Assembly (NCBI RefSeq): GCF_001038505.1
Contig: NZ_LDPY01000004.1
Span: 1 to 64,000, forward strand
DNA: 64,000 nt
Reading direction: 5' to 3'
From: Puniceibacterium sp. IMCC21224
GTDB lineage: Bacteria > Pseudomonadota > Alphaproteobacteria > Rhodobacterales > Rhodobacteraceae
The notes under the pieces were generated by a model. That model searched no databases. It saw only the letters and a list, made by a program, of their open reading frames with translations, and had not been told where the DNA came from. Shown piece by piece: positions 54,767-63,812 of this stretch. Within the stretch, counting starts at the first letter, position 1. Each line of letters opens with the position of its first letter. A program made the position numbers and the translations under genes.

Positions 54767-55636
54767 ATGACATACATACGCTTTTTCGCGATGATCGCCA
54801 CATCCACGGTGGTGATGTTCATCCTGATGTATCTCAACACCTATCTGCTGAGCCATATCTTCTGGTCCGAAACACGCGCCTATATGGCCGTGCTGATGGG
54901 GGCCATAATGGCGATCATCATGCTGGGCTTCATGCTGTCGATGTACTCCAGCAAGGCGATCAACGCTGCCATCTTTATTGGCGGCGCCGTGGTGTTTGCC
55001 GGATCCCTCTGGCTGGTCCGGAGCCAGGTGACCGTGGGCGATACCAGCTACATGAAGGCAATGATCCCGCACCATTCGATCGCGATCATGACATCGAGCC
55101 GCGCCAACATTTCTGACCCTCGGGTGCGCAAACTGGCTGACGAGATCATCTTTGCCCAAGACAAAGAAATCGCCGAAATGCGGTATCTGGTGAATGACAT
55201 CGACACGAATGGTGACGCGGCTGATGAGGGTCTGGATGGTTCAGCCCGCATCGTCGATCTGAACGAGGCACTCTCATCCGCCGAAATCGCCATCCTTGAT
55301 CTGGAATTCCTGACTGGCGATGAGATCGCGCAGCTTTTCCCGGATGGGGCCATCTGCACCTTCAAGTATACGACGACCAGCAAACCTGTGCTTGCCACAG
55401 GACAGATCGACGGTGCCCCGGCGGCGCTGGCAAAGATCAGCGGCGACCTGGTGCGTCTTGGTTCAACCGACGCAACCGGCACCCTGAGCACCGAAGGAAT
55501 GTCCGTAAGCCTCAGTGCGCCGGACGGGGCTGCGGCGCTGGAAAACAGTGGTGAAGTGCAGGACGCCAACCTCGTGCTCGAACTCGATGCCGGCCTGCGG
55601 GCAGGCTATCGCGGCTATTATGGCTGCGACGCCTGA
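54767..55636 (+). CDS. membrane DUF305-family protein
   Basis: 289 residues from ATG 54767 (TGGAGG upstream). Two or three helices, then a DUF305-like ferritin-type segment (MIPHHSIAIMTSSRANIS; IIFAQDKEIAEMRYLV). The rest, an extra domain of about 130 residues with no named match, is beta-rich and ends YYGCDA. DUF305 proteins accompany copper resistance. In a plus-strand set with the glutaredoxin-like and permease genes. Confidence 0.82.
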   Translation: MTYIRFFAMIATSTVVMFILMYLNTYLLSHIFWSETRAYMAVLMGAIMAIIMLGFMLSMYSSKAINAAIFIGGAVVFAGSLWLVRSQVTVGDTSYMKAMIPHHSIAIMTSSRANISDPRVRKLADEIIFAQDKEIAEMRYLVNDIDTNGDAADEGLDGSARIVDLNEALSSAEIAILDLEFLTGDEIAQLFPDGAICTFKYTTTSKPVLATGQIDGAPAALAKISGDLVRLGSTDATGTLSTEGMSVSLSAPDGAAALENSGEVQDANLVLELDAGLRAGYRGYYGCDA

Positions 55637-55658
55637 ACCCTGAAACGGAGGATATGAC

Positions 55659-56423
55659 ATGCCAAGAGACACAACCCAGACAGCCAAGCTTTACCGGATG
55701 GTGATGCCCGACCACCTCTGTCCCTATGGGCTCAAATCCAAGGACCTGCTGGAGCGCAAGGGTTTCGAAGTCGAGGATCACCCTTTGACCACGCGTGAGG
55801 AAACCGACGCGTTCATGGAAGAGCACGGCGTCGAAACCACCCCGCAAACCTGGATCGGGGACGAGCGGATCGGCGGATATGACGACCTTCGGGTCCATTT
55901 CGGCATCGATGCGCCGGAAGACGAACGCTCGGACACGTCCTACCAGCCGGTGATCACGATCTTTGCCGTCGCGTTCCTGATGGCGCTCGGTTTGTCGTGG
56001 TACAGCTTCGAGAACATTTTCACCCTGCGCGGGCTGGAATGGTTCATTTCGATCTCGATGTGCTTTCTGGCGGTACAAAAACTTCAGGATGTCGAGAGCT
56101 TCTCGACCATGTTCCTGAACTACGACCTGCTGGCGCGTCGGTGGGTGCGTTATGGCAAGATCTATCCGTTTGGAGAGGCTTTCGCAGGTATCCTCATGGT
56201 CGCCGGGGCGCTGACCTGGCTTTCGGCACCGGTGGCCTTGTTCATCGGCACTGTTGGCGCAGTATCGGTTTTCAAGGCGGTCTATATCGACAAGCGTGAA
56301 TTGAAGTGCGCCTGCGTCGGCGGCGACAGCAACGTACCGCTCGGCTTTGTCTCGCTCACAGAGAACCTGATGATGATGGTCATGGGGATCTGGATGCCGA
56401 TCAGGGTCTATCTGATCGGCTGA
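55659..56423 (+). CDS. glutaredoxin-MauE-like membrane fusion protein
   Basis: 254 residues. Residues 1-90 look like a glutaredoxin (YRMVMPDHLCPYGLKSKDLL; ETTPQTWIGDERIGGYDDL) with one active-site Cys. The remainder is a MauE/DoxX-type membrane domain with four helices and CACVGG. Probably moves reducing equivalents to the periplasm for metal-binding proteins. Short gap to the DUF305 gene upstream. Confidence 0.82.
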   Translation: MPRDTTQTAKLYRMVMPDHLCPYGLKSKDLLERKGFEVEDHPLTTREETDAFMEEHGVETTPQTWIGDERIGGYDDLRVHFGIDAPEDERSDTSYQPVITIFAVAFLMALGLSWYSFENIFTLRGLEWFISISMCFLAVQKLQDVESFSTMFLNYDLLARRWVRYGKIYPFGEAFAGILMVAGALTWLSAPVALFIGTVGAVSVFKAVYIDKRELKCACVGGDSNVPLGFVSLTENLMMMVMGIWMPIRVYLIG

Positions 56424-56510
56424 AAGGCGGGTGCCGTTTTCATATCCCTCGGACTCGTTCTCCCGATAGATGCGCAAGTCGGACAGCACTGCGAAAAAGG
56501 GTGAAGCTGA

Positions 56511-57620
56511 ATGGACCAGATAATCGAAGCATTCACGACCGGGGCGGGCATGCTCTGGAAGGCGCTCTGGGCGCTCATCTTCGGGTATATCATCTCCGCA
56601 GGCATCCAGATTTTCGTGACACGGGATCAGATGGCGCGTGTTCTTGGCGACCGTGGTGCCAGGAAGGCAGGCATTGCCGGCTTCTTTGGGTTTGTGTCAT
56701 CGTCCTGTTCCTTCGCGGCTCTTGCCGCGTCGCGTTCGATCCTCGTGAAGGGTGCGCATCCGGTCAATTCGATCGCCTTCCTGATTTCATCGACAAATCT
56801 GGTGATCGAGCTTGGAATCGTCCTTCTGGTCCTGCTGGGCTGGAAATTCATGGTGGCAAATTTCATGCTTGGCATCCTGATGACGATCTACGCCTATGCC
56901 CTCACCCTGATATGGCTTCCAAGGTCGTTTGTCGAAAGCGCAAAAGAGCATGCGGAGAAGGCCCAATCCGACGAAGGTATGGACAGGGACCAGACCATGA
57001 AGGGTTCGTTCCGCGACAAACTGCTGTCCCGCGAAGGATGGGACCGGATCGCCCGCGCTTTCTTCATGGAATGGAAGATGGTCTGGAAGGAGATCCTCTT
57101 CGGCTTCACGGTCGCGGGTTTCATTTCCGTCTTTGTGCCGCAGAGCTTCTGGAACGCGATCTTTCTGGTCGGAGATGGCGGTGCGCAGGACGCGCCGGGC
57201 TTCCTGATCGTTCTTGAAAACGCGCTGGTGGCACCGGTCGTGGCCTTCTTCACCTTCATCGGGTCGATGGGCAATGTCCCCCTGGCTGCGATCCTCTGGT
57301 CGCGTGATGCGTCGTTCGGAGGCGTGATCGCCTTTCTCGGAGCCGATCTTGTTGCTGCCACGGTGATATGGGTGCACGCAAAATATTACGGCTGGCAGTA
57401 TGCGCTCTATCTTTCAGGCTTGCTGTACCTGTGCATGGTCGCTGCGGGAATTACGGTGCATTACCTGTTCGCTCTCGTAGGGATGATCCCGACCGAGCGG
57501 CCTTCGCTTCAGGAAATGGTCCGGTTCAGCATCGATTACACGTTCTTCCTCAACCTGATCTTTCTTGTCATCGGGTCAGCACTGATCTGGCTTCACATCA
57601 GGAATGCCGAGGAAGACTAA
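56511..57620 (+). CDS. permease, ArsP-like (DUF318 family)
   Basis: 369 residues, about eight helices. Family hallmark Cys in FFGFVSSSCSFAALAASRSI, SSTNLVIELGIVLLVLLG and a second cluster FTFIGSMGNVPLAAILW. Large cytoplasmic loop with charged residues (SAKEHAEKAQSDEGMDRD). Related ArsP proteins export methylated arsenicals; DUF318 members also occur in metal loci. Substrate unassigned. Stop overlaps that of the convergent CcdA gene by four bases. Confidence 0.85.
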   Translation: MDQIIEAFTTGAGMLWKALWALIFGYIISAGIQIFVTRDQMARVLGDRGARKAGIAGFFGFVSSSCSFAALAASRSILVKGAHPVNSIAFLISSTNLVIELGIVLLVLLGWKFMVANFMLGILMTIYAYALTLIWLPRSFVESAKEHAEKAQSDEGMDRDQTMKGSFRDKLLSREGWDRIARAFFMEWKMVWKEILFGFTVAGFISVFVPQSFWNAIFLVGDGGAQDAPGFLIVLENALVAPVVAFFTFIGSMGNVPLAAILWSRDASFGGVIAFLGADLVAATVIWVHAKYYGWQYALYLSGLLYLCMVAAGITVHYLFALVGMIPTERPSLQEMVRFSIDYTFFLNLIFLVIGSALIWLHIRNAEED

Positions 57621-58357
57621 CCGATTGAGGCCAAGAATGGGAAGGTTCCCAGAAGCCAGTAGGCAAACCGGGACAATTGGCCGGTCATGATGGCAACGCC
57701 CATGATGATCATGGCGACGCCCGCGCCCTTGTAGAGCCAGCGACCGGCTTTGCCGATCTGTCTGACCCGTGCGGCGATGGCGTCGGTGAACAGCGCGGCC
57801 AGCAGGAACGGCACGCCCAGCCCTGCGGAATAGATCGACAACAGCCAGATGCCGTCCGACATACCGCCGGATGTCGAACTGAGCGTCAGGATTGCGCCGA
57901 GGATCGGCCCGATGCAGGGCGTCCATCCAAAGGCGAAGGCCAAGCCCAGGACGTAGGCTCCAAGCGGGCGACCCCCCGGAATGTCGAGTGTGAAGCGGGT
58001 GTCACGCGAGAACGCTTCCAGACGGAAGGCACCCAGCATGACCAGTCCGAACAGGATGATGATCGCCCCGCCCAGATAGTTGAGCTCAGTGCGCCAAGTC
58101 AGCAGCAACGACCCGAGCGCGCTGGCCCCGGCCCCCAACGCGACAAAGACCGTGGAGAACCCCAGAACGAAGCAGGTGCTTAGGCCAAGTGCCCAGGCGC
58201 GTGCCCGCAGGCCGACCGATCGCGTCGTGCGCAAATCCGGCTGGCCTGCGATGTAGGAAACATAGCCCGGAACCAGTGGCAGGACGCAGGGTGACAGGAA
58301 GGAAATGGCCCCCGCCAGAAAGGCCGCGAAGATGCCGATGCCGGAAATATCCATCAT
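57617..58357 (-). CDS. CcdA-family thiol-disulfide transporter
   Basis: 246 residues. Six helices with the two conserved Cys sites: GAISFLSPCVLPLVPGYVSY and AFGWTPCIGPILGAIL. Moves electrons from cytosolic thioredoxin to periplasmic thioredoxin-like proteins (the TlpA and CcmG genes just upstream are natural partners). Last gene of the right-hand minus-strand operon. Confidence 0.92.
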   Translation of the reverse strand: MMDISGIGIFAAFLAGAISFLSPCVLPLVPGYVSYIAGQPDLRTTRSVGLRARAWALGLSTCFVLGFSTVFVALGAGASALGSLLLTWRTELNYLGGAIIILFGLVMLGAFRLEAFSRDTRFTLDIPGGRPLGAYVLGLAFAFGWTPCIGPILGAILTLSSTSGGMSDGIWLLSIYSAGLGVPFLLAALFTDAIAARVRQIGKAGRWLYKGAGVAMIIMGVAIMTGQLSRFAYWLLGTFPFLASIG

Positions 58358-58845
58358 GCTTTATGCTCGGCGCTGAAGGGTCGCGCCGCCCACCAGAAGG
58401 CAATCAGCGGGATTACGATCCATTGCAGCACGGGCGACAGCCCTGCATCGAGGACCGGAATGATCGGCATCAGGTCCGAATAGGCCCAAGCCGCGCGGAT
58501 CACGATGTTGAGCCATTCGCTGAACAGCGTATATCCCAACCCGAACACCACCGTCAGGACGGTTACCGAGCGTCGCGTCGGAGCCACGAAGGGCCAGCCA
58601 CGGCCGGTCAGCATCAAGGCAAGCACCAGCGCGCTCATGGCAATCAGGATGTCGCCACCCGTGCAATGAACCGCGGCGAAGACGATCTCACCCCAGGTGC
58701 CCTCGTTCCAGATCGTGTAGAGCGGCATATGGGCGAACTCCTAGATCAGATTGGCCGGGATGATTACCGAAAAATACCGACGTAGCGCTGTCAGGGATAT
58801 TCCATCCGCCGAAGATGGCATGACGCCAGTCGCGGTGACACTCAT
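58354..58845 (-). pseudogene. membrane protein gene interrupted by an in-frame amber codon
   Basis: Starting at ATG 58845, which overlaps the SCO stop (ATGA), the frame reads MSVTATGVMPSS... to ANLI and meets TAG at 58743-58741 (codon 35). It then continues without another stop as EFAHMPLYTIWNEG to the CcdA overlap at 58354. TGG (Trp) to TAG is a one-base change, and homologues I recall have a W in this position. The portion from ATG 58728 (124 residues, four helices: DILIAMSALVLALML and others) could restart. Function unknown. Confidence 0.7.
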
Positions 58846-59546
58846 TGAAACACCCCTGTCACCCGGTCCCACCAACTGCGTTCCCGGCGTCGATGCTGGG
58901 CATTGTTGATCAACTCGCTGACATAGAGGATCAGGTTCACATTCTTGAAATCCATGCCATGGAACTTTGCGGCGAACCGCCCGCCGATATCCACGACATG
59001 GGTGACCGCACCGTGCATCATCATGTCGCTGTCGGCGGTCGTGGTGAACTCGAGCCCATAGTCCCGCGCCACAAGGCGCGTCGCGTCGTCGCTCTGATCG
59101 GGCCGTTTGGTCAGAATGACCCAGTTGCTCGGATCGAGCCCATGCCGGTCCGCGTAGTCGCGCAGAACGTCCGGCGTGTCATTCACGGGATCGGTTGTGA
59201 TCGAGATGAATTGCACCAGATCCCTCATCGGCCCGTCGTTGATCGAAGCCTGGACCGCCGCGATCTTTTCCGCATGGAGCGGGCAGATATCCGGGCAGTT
59301 GGCGTAGATGAAATGCAGGATGACGACCCTTTCGCTGAAATCCGCCAAGCGCACAGGATTGCCCTCCGCATTCTGCAACTCGAAATCCGGGGCCTGTGCC
59401 GCGTCGATGGCCTGGAAGTATGGCTCCATCTCGAACATCCGGGCATCCAGATTTTCACCCGGATGATCGGCGGAGGCCGGAAAGGAGATCGTGGCCGCAA
59501 GTGTCGCCAAGGCGGCGCGCCGGGTAAGATAGACAATCAACTGCAT
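58842..59546 (-). CDS. SCO1/SenC-family protein (third copy)
   Basis: 234 residues from ATG 59546 (TGATG overlap). Tat-like signal (LTRRAALATLAATISFPASA). Copper motif YANCPDICPLHAE; distal His region MMMHGAVTHVVD. Third SCO of the window, in the multicopper oxidase operon. Likely reductant or copper donor for the neighbouring periplasmic proteins. Confidence 0.9.
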   Translation of the reverse strand: MQLIVYLTRRAALATLAATISFPASADHPGENLDARMFEMEPYFQAIDAAQAPDFELQNAEGNPVRLADFSERVVILHFIYANCPDICPLHAEKIAAVQASINDGPMRDLVQFISITTDPVNDTPDVLRDYADRHGLDPSNWVILTKRPDQSDDATRLVARDYGLEFTTTADSDMMMHGAVTHVVDIGGRFAAKFHGMDFKNVNLILYVSELINNAQHRRRERSWWDRVTGVFQ

Positions 59547-59836
59547 CACCTTTCGGATTGATCGGGCTTGCCACCACCCGCATCGTTGCATTTCCCGCCA
59601 GACCCGCCCTTCATGCACAGACCAAGCCCGCACATCGCGGCACAGGGTGCCAGCGAAACCAGAACAGGCGCGAGACCGATCGCGGTGAGCCATCCCCAGT
59701 TCAGCGCCATGCCGCCGCCCATAACGGTTGCCGCACCGATGAACAGCAATCGTTTGCGCATCAACCACCGGGTCCGTTTGCCAGCGTTTTCGATGCCGAC
59801 GGCGCCCGCATCGTTGGAAGATGATATGTCGGTCAT
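59546..59836 (-). CDS. small membrane protein of copper locus
   Basis: 96 residues with two helices (LLFIGAATVMGGGMALNWG; LTAIGLAPVLVSLAPCAAMC) and Cys clusters (PCAAMCGLGLCMKGG, GKCND). I recall similar proteins beside SCO genes in copper islands. TGATG overlap with SCO. The Cys positions suggest metal or thiol exchange. Confidence 0.72.
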   Translation of the reverse strand: MTDISSSNDAGAVGIENAGKRTRWLMRKRLLFIGAATVMGGGMALNWGWLTAIGLAPVLVSLAPCAAMCGLGLCMKGGSGGKCNDAGGGKPDQSER

Positions 59837-59918
59837 CCGGAAACTCCTTTTGAAGTTTGAGGACCGGTCATTCTGATAACTGAAAGGTCAAAAGCGGGTG
59901 TTACTCTTTCGAAGGTAC

Positions 59919-60431
59919 TCATTGGATGAACCCTTGCAAAAAGGACGCCATCTCGGGCTCGTCCCATTCGGCAGGGCCGACCAGCCGTCCCAGTTCCTGC
60001 CCCTGCGCGTCGATCAGGATCGTCGTCGGCAGGCCGACGGTGCGCAGCGCGGTCATCGACAGCATGGTCTTGTCGACATACATCTTGAGACTGCTGACAC
60101 CGATCTCGTCGTAGAACCGCCGCACCACGGGCGACCCCGCCCTGTCGATGGACAGGGCGACAACCTCGAAGCGGTCGCTGCCAAGTTCCGCCTGGAGCGC
60201 ATCCAGCGTCGGCATTTCCTCACGGCATGGCACGCACCAGGTGGCCCAGACGTTCAGGAGGATCACCTTGCCGCGAAAATCCTCCATGTCCCCACGGCTG
60301 CCGTCCTCGGTCTCGTAGCGCACATTGATCACCGGCTGCGGCGTGTCGTGCAGTGCGAAGCCTTGCGGCCCGGCAAACGCAGCGCCGACGGACAATGCCC
60401 AGACGAGCAGCGCCGTTTTTAGATATTTCAT
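59919..60431 (-). CDS. TlpA-like periplasmic thioredoxin
   Basis: 170 residues. Signal peptide (TALLVWALSVGAAFAGP). Active site VWATWCVPCREEMPTL and cis-Pro in TVGLPTTILIDA. Reduces periplasmic disulfides, probably using electrons from CcdA in the same operon. Overlaps the CcmG-like gene. Confidence 0.92.
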   Translation of the reverse strand: MKYLKTALLVWALSVGAAFAGPQGFALHDTPQPVINVRYETEDGSRGDMEDFRGKVILLNVWATWCVPCREEMPTLDALQAELGSDRFEVVALSIDRAGSPVVRRFYDEIGVSSLKMYVDKTMLSMTALRTVGLPTTILIDAQGQELGRLVGPAEWDEPEMASFLQGFIQ

Positions 60432-61024
60432 GGCGTTGGCTCCTTGAAAGATTGGTTTTTCAGATCCCGGACGATCGGCAACAGGGTTTCGCGCAAGATT
60501 GCCCGAGTGATCGGTCCGACATGGCGGTAGGCGATGGTGCCGTCAGACGTGATGACATAGGTTTCGGGCACGCCGTAAACGCCCCATTCGATGCCAGCAC
60601 GTCCGTCGATGTCGGCCCCGATGCGCGCGTAGGGATCGCCCAATTCGTCGAGCCAGGCGCGCGCCTGCTCGGGTGGGTCCTTGTAGTTGATCCCGTAGAG
60701 CGGCACCTCACCGGTGGCGCTCAGCTCCATGAACAGCGGGTGTTCGGCCCGACAGGGCACACACCACGAGGCAAAGACGTTCACCAGCGAGACATGGCCG
60801 ATCAGGTCCTGCGTCGAAAGACCTTCCTCGCGGCCGAGCACCGGAGCAAGCGCAAACTCCGGCACAGGTTTGTCGAGAAGCGCCGATGGCAAGTCGTCGC
60901 CGCCCCTGAAAAGCCCCCAGCCGAACAAGACCATGAGGGCAAAAGCTATCAGCGGCACCAGCACAAACCCGGAGATCCTGCGCCGCGGTACGGGGTCGAT
61001 TTTGCTGACGACCTCTTGCGTCAT
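60428..61024 (-). CDS. DsbE/CcmG-like thiol reductase
   Basis: 198 residues. Membrane anchor (GFVLVPLIAFALMVLFGWGL), DLIGHVSLVNVFASWC active site followed by VPC, and cis-Pro GVYGVPETYVI. Length and GINYKDPPEQARAWLDELGD segment match CcmG, which prepares apocytochrome c for haem attachment. It serves the adjacent cytochrome c or acts in resistance. Confidence 0.9.
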   Translation of the reverse strand: MTQEVVSKIDPVPRRRISGFVLVPLIAFALMVLFGWGLFRGGDDLPSALLDKPVPEFALAPVLGREEGLSTQDLIGHVSLVNVFASWCVPCRAEHPLFMELSATGEVPLYGINYKDPPEQARAWLDELGDPYARIGADIDGRAGIEWGVYGVPETYVITSDGTIAYRHVGPITRAILRETLLPIVRDLKNQSFKEPTP

Positions 61025-61446
61025 GGCTGCACCTGCTCATCCGCAAGGGTACGGCTTTCCTGCGAAGCGCGGATCCGATCGGGCCATGTGCTCTTGATGT
61101 AATCGATGATCGCCGTGATCTCTTCATCCGTCAGCACCTCCTTGAAACCGGGCATGTCGCTTTCATAGCCATTCCCGACAATCGCCGCCGTTCCGCGCTT
61201 CACGATGTCCAAAAGCACGCGGTCCGTATGGTGCCAAGTATGGCCCGAGGCGTCATGCGGCGGGGCACGCAACCGGCCGTTCGGCAATCTGGAGCGCCAA
61301 TCGGGCTGCCCCTCCAGGTTTGCGCCATGGCAACTGGCGCAATTCTCCTGATAAAGGCGTTCGCCCGCGAGCGAGTCATCCTGCGCCGAAACGGGCAAGA
61401 CCGTTGCAGCCAGCAAAAGTGCTGCGAGCCTAATGGTAATTTTCAT
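61021..61446 (-). CDS. soluble c-type cytochrome
   Basis: 141 residues from ATG 61446. Signal peptide ending LPVSAQD. One CxxCH (YQENCASCHGANLEGQ), axial Met in SDMPGFKEVLTDEEI. Class I cytochrome c. Overlaps the CcmG-like gene; may accept electrons from the multicopper oxidase system. Confidence 0.9.
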   Translation of the reverse strand: MKITIRLAALLLAATVLPVSAQDDSLAGERLYQENCASCHGANLEGQPDWRSRLPNGRLRAPPHDASGHTWHHTDRVLLDIVKRGTAAIVGNGYESDMPGFKEVLTDEEITAIIDYIKSTWPDRIRASQESRTLADEQVQP

Positions 61447-61588
61447 GTCGCTTGTGCCTTCTTCTTGCGATCCACATACAAAGGATGAAGAGTGCCACGA
61501 GCGATGCCACGACAAGCAGGACGCAATTCGCCCAGACCAATCCCATCGACAACAAACTGTCGCCACTGTTGGCGCCCTCATTCCGCAT
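61430..61588 (-). CDS. small single-pass membrane protein (52 aa)
   Basis: From ATG 61588 to TAG 61430. Contains one helix (LVWANCVLLVVASLVALFIL) followed by a basic tail (WIARRRHKRHENYH), a positive-inside arrangement. It overlaps the cytochrome start by 17 bases. Translation is inferred from hydrophobic pattern and operon position only. Confidence 0.5.
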   Translation of the reverse strand: MRNEGANSGDSLLSMGLVWANCVLLVVASLVALFILCMWIARRRHKRHENYH

Positions 61589-61600
61589 CCCGGCGCATTT

Positions 61601-61729
61601 CTATTTCCCGTTGTCCGAGCGGATGTATTTGACCAGGGCGATTGCCGCGAGCACCAGCACCGCCACGATGAGCAACCAAACCAGTCCCGTCGCGATCATC
61701 ATTCCACCATCCATCATCATGCACTTCAT
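61601..61729 (-). CDS. small Met-rich membrane protein (42 aa)
   Basis: From ATG 61729 to TAG 61601. Met-rich start (MKCMMMDGGMM), one helix (TGLVWLLIVAVLVLAAIALV) and a basic end (KYIRSDNGK). Short proteins like this occur in copper loci. AAAGGATG lies at the start. Probably translated. Confidence 0.6.
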   Translation of the reverse strand: MKCMMMDGGMMIATGLVWLLIVAVLVLAAIALVKYIRSDNGK

Positions 61730-61786
61730 CCTTTGTTTTCCCTTGAAACCGGTCAGGCACGGGATCGCACCAAACCGCGCAATTGA

Positions 61787-62242
61787 TCATTCGACCGCAT
61801 AGACGGTCGGGTTCACACCTTCTTCGACGGTGTAAATCTTGAACGGTTCCTGCTTCGCGCCACCCATACCCGGCGATCCCAACGGCATGCCGGGAAGCGT
61901 CACACCGGCAATGTCCGGGCGCTCATCAAGCAACTTGTTGACGACATCGATTGGCACATGACCGCTGACGACGTAGTCTCCCAGAAAGGTCGTATGGCAG
62001 CCTTGGAAACTGTCCGGGATACCTGCATCACGGCTGATCTGAACCAGATCGTGGGTCGGCTTCACCTCGACCGTGAAGCCGTTCTCGCGGAGGTAGTCCG
62101 CATAGCTCTCGCAGCATCCGCATTGCGGGTTCTTGTAGAGCGTGGCCTCTTGCGCTGCGACAGGCGCGGCATTCAGGCTCATGGCGAACACAGCGGCGGC
62201 TCCTGCGGTGCCAAGACTGGCAAGTCCAATTAGTTTCTTCAT
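61787..62242 (-). CDS. DUF411 metal-binding protein (second copy)
   Basis: 151 residues from ATG 62242. Signal peptide ending APVAAQ. CGCC cluster (KNPQCGCCESYADYLRENGF), FQGCHTTFLGDYVVSGHVP and TLPGMPLGSPGMGG. Paralogue of 28668-29120. Sits directly downstream of the multicopper oxidase gene. Confidence 0.92.
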   Translation of the reverse strand: MKKLIGLASLGTAGAAAVFAMSLNAAPVAAQEATLYKNPQCGCCESYADYLRENGFTVEVKPTHDLVQISRDAGIPDSFQGCHTTFLGDYVVSGHVPIDVVNKLLDERPDIAGVTLPGMPLGSPGMGGAKQEPFKIYTVEEGVNPTVYAVE

Positions 62243-62282
62243 CGGTTCTTTCCTTTCGTGGTCATTGATACGTGAGATTGTT

Positions 62283-63722
62283 TCAGGTTTTGGTCGCGCC
62301 GGGATCGACACGTATGATGCCCATCATGCCGGCCGCCTGGTGCTCCAGGATGTGACAATGGAACATCCAGTCTCCCGGATTGTCCGCCACGAAGGCGATT
62401 TCGACCCGTTCCTCGGGTGCCAACAGGACGGTGTCCTGCCATTCGCGATGCCGTGTCGGTTGTCCGTTCCGTGCGATCACACGGAACGAATGTCCATGAA
62501 GATGCATCGGGTGATGCCACGCGGTGCGATTGTCCATCTGGAGCACGTGCGACGTGCCCTGCGGCAGGACCAGCAATGGATCCATCATGTGCCCCGTTGC
62601 TGCTTTGCCGTTGATGAACCACATGTTGCCTTCGCGCATCTGCTCCATCATCGACCCCATGCCGCCGCCCATCATCATCTGCCCCATCATGCCGCCATTG
62701 AAGATGATCTGATGCCGCGTGGCCGCTTGCATATCGGGTTCGGCCAGCGGGTTGGGAGGCAGCGCCATCGACCAGTCCGGGACCGCGTCCCGTAACCGAT
62801 CCGGCCCGTAGGCGAGATCGACCAGACGGTATTCCAGATCCCTGTAGAAGACATCGGTGATGGTCAGGCTCTCTCCGGGCTTGCCGGTCATATCAATCAC
62901 CAGATCGACACGCATGGCCGGACCGACCACCACGATGTCATCGACTGGTACATGAGGTGACACGGGTTGACCGTCCAGAGCGACCACGACCGGCGCAAGC
63001 CCCCCGAAATCCAGCCCGAATATCCGCGCGTTCGCTGCATTGACCAGCCGAAGGCGGATGCGTTCCCCGGATCGCACCGCGATGCGTTCCGGCATCTGGC
63101 CGTTGATGGTCACGGAATTGCCGATACGACCGCCGTGCATCGCGTCGTGGCGGCTTCCGAAGTCGCCGGCAATCTGTCCGTCCCGGGTCATGCGCCAGTC
63201 ATCGAGCATCCAGGTCAGGTCGCGATCCACACGGATCGGGTCCGCCTCCTCGACGATCAGCGGCCCGTAAAGGCCGCGTCCGACCTGTTCCGAACTGCGC
63301 TGGTGCGGGTGATACCAGAATGTACCTGCGTCTAGCGCATCGAATTCGTAGAGAAACTCGCCACCGACCGGGATCGGGTCCTGTGTCAGGAACGGCACAC
63401 CGTCCATCGCATTGGGTGTGCGAATGCCATGCCAGTGGACCGTCGTCCCTTCATTTAGCCCGTTCCGGGCCAGAACCCGAATTCGGTCTCCCTGCCGCAC
63501 CCGGATCTCGGGGCCGGGGAGGGATCCGTTGTAGCTCCAGACGTCGGTAGGGCCGTAGGGTGCCGGTCGCAGGGCGGCTTGTCCGGCCGCAGCGCGTAGC
63601 AAGAATGGGTCCTCTGTCGGACCTGCCATCGCTACTCGCGCAGGTGACAGGGCGGATATGGCAGTGAAGGCGGCACCGGTGCGCAGCACGTGCCGTCGTG
63701 AAATCAGTCTGTTGAGGGTCAT
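62283..63722 (-). CDS. multicopper oxidase (CopA/CueO-like), Tat-exported
   Basis: 479 residues from ATG 63722. Tat signal (ISRRHVLRTGAAFTAIS). Ligands: TVHWHGIR, FWYHPHQRSSEQ, HPMHLHGHSF and HCHILEHQAAGMMG. Met-rich loop (MMGQMMMGGGMGSMMEQM) for Cu(I) capture. Second, distinct oxidase besides 47642-49000; it is more CueO-like in its four ligand blocks. Confidence 0.93.
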   Translation of the reverse strand: MTLNRLISRRHVLRTGAAFTAISALSPARVAMAGPTEDPFLLRAAAGQAALRPAPYGPTDVWSYNGSLPGPEIRVRQGDRIRVLARNGLNEGTTVHWHGIRTPNAMDGVPFLTQDPIPVGGEFLYEFDALDAGTFWYHPHQRSSEQVGRGLYGPLIVEEADPIRVDRDLTWMLDDWRMTRDGQIAGDFGSRHDAMHGGRIGNSVTINGQMPERIAVRSGERIRLRLVNAANARIFGLDFGGLAPVVVALDGQPVSPHVPVDDIVVVGPAMRVDLVIDMTGKPGESLTITDVFYRDLEYRLVDLAYGPDRLRDAVPDWSMALPPNPLAEPDMQAATRHQIIFNGGMMGQMMMGGGMGSMMEQMREGNMWFINGKAATGHMMDPLLVLPQGTSHVLQMDNRTAWHHPMHLHGHSFRVIARNGQPTRHREWQDTVLLAPEERVEIAFVADNPGDWMFHCHILEHQAAGMMGIIRVDPGATKT

Positions 63723-63812
63723 TACTTCTGCCTTGATCTGAAAGGGTCGCACTCAGCCAGCTTCGGCCAAGGCAACGGTCAGGCCCCGCAACAAGCGAGG
63801 TCGTTATCAGGT

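Noticed and set aside
55512..56489. 325-residue minus-strand frame
   Set aside because: Antisense to the glutaredoxin-MauE gene; rich in His, Arg and Asp as typical of GC-rich shadows.
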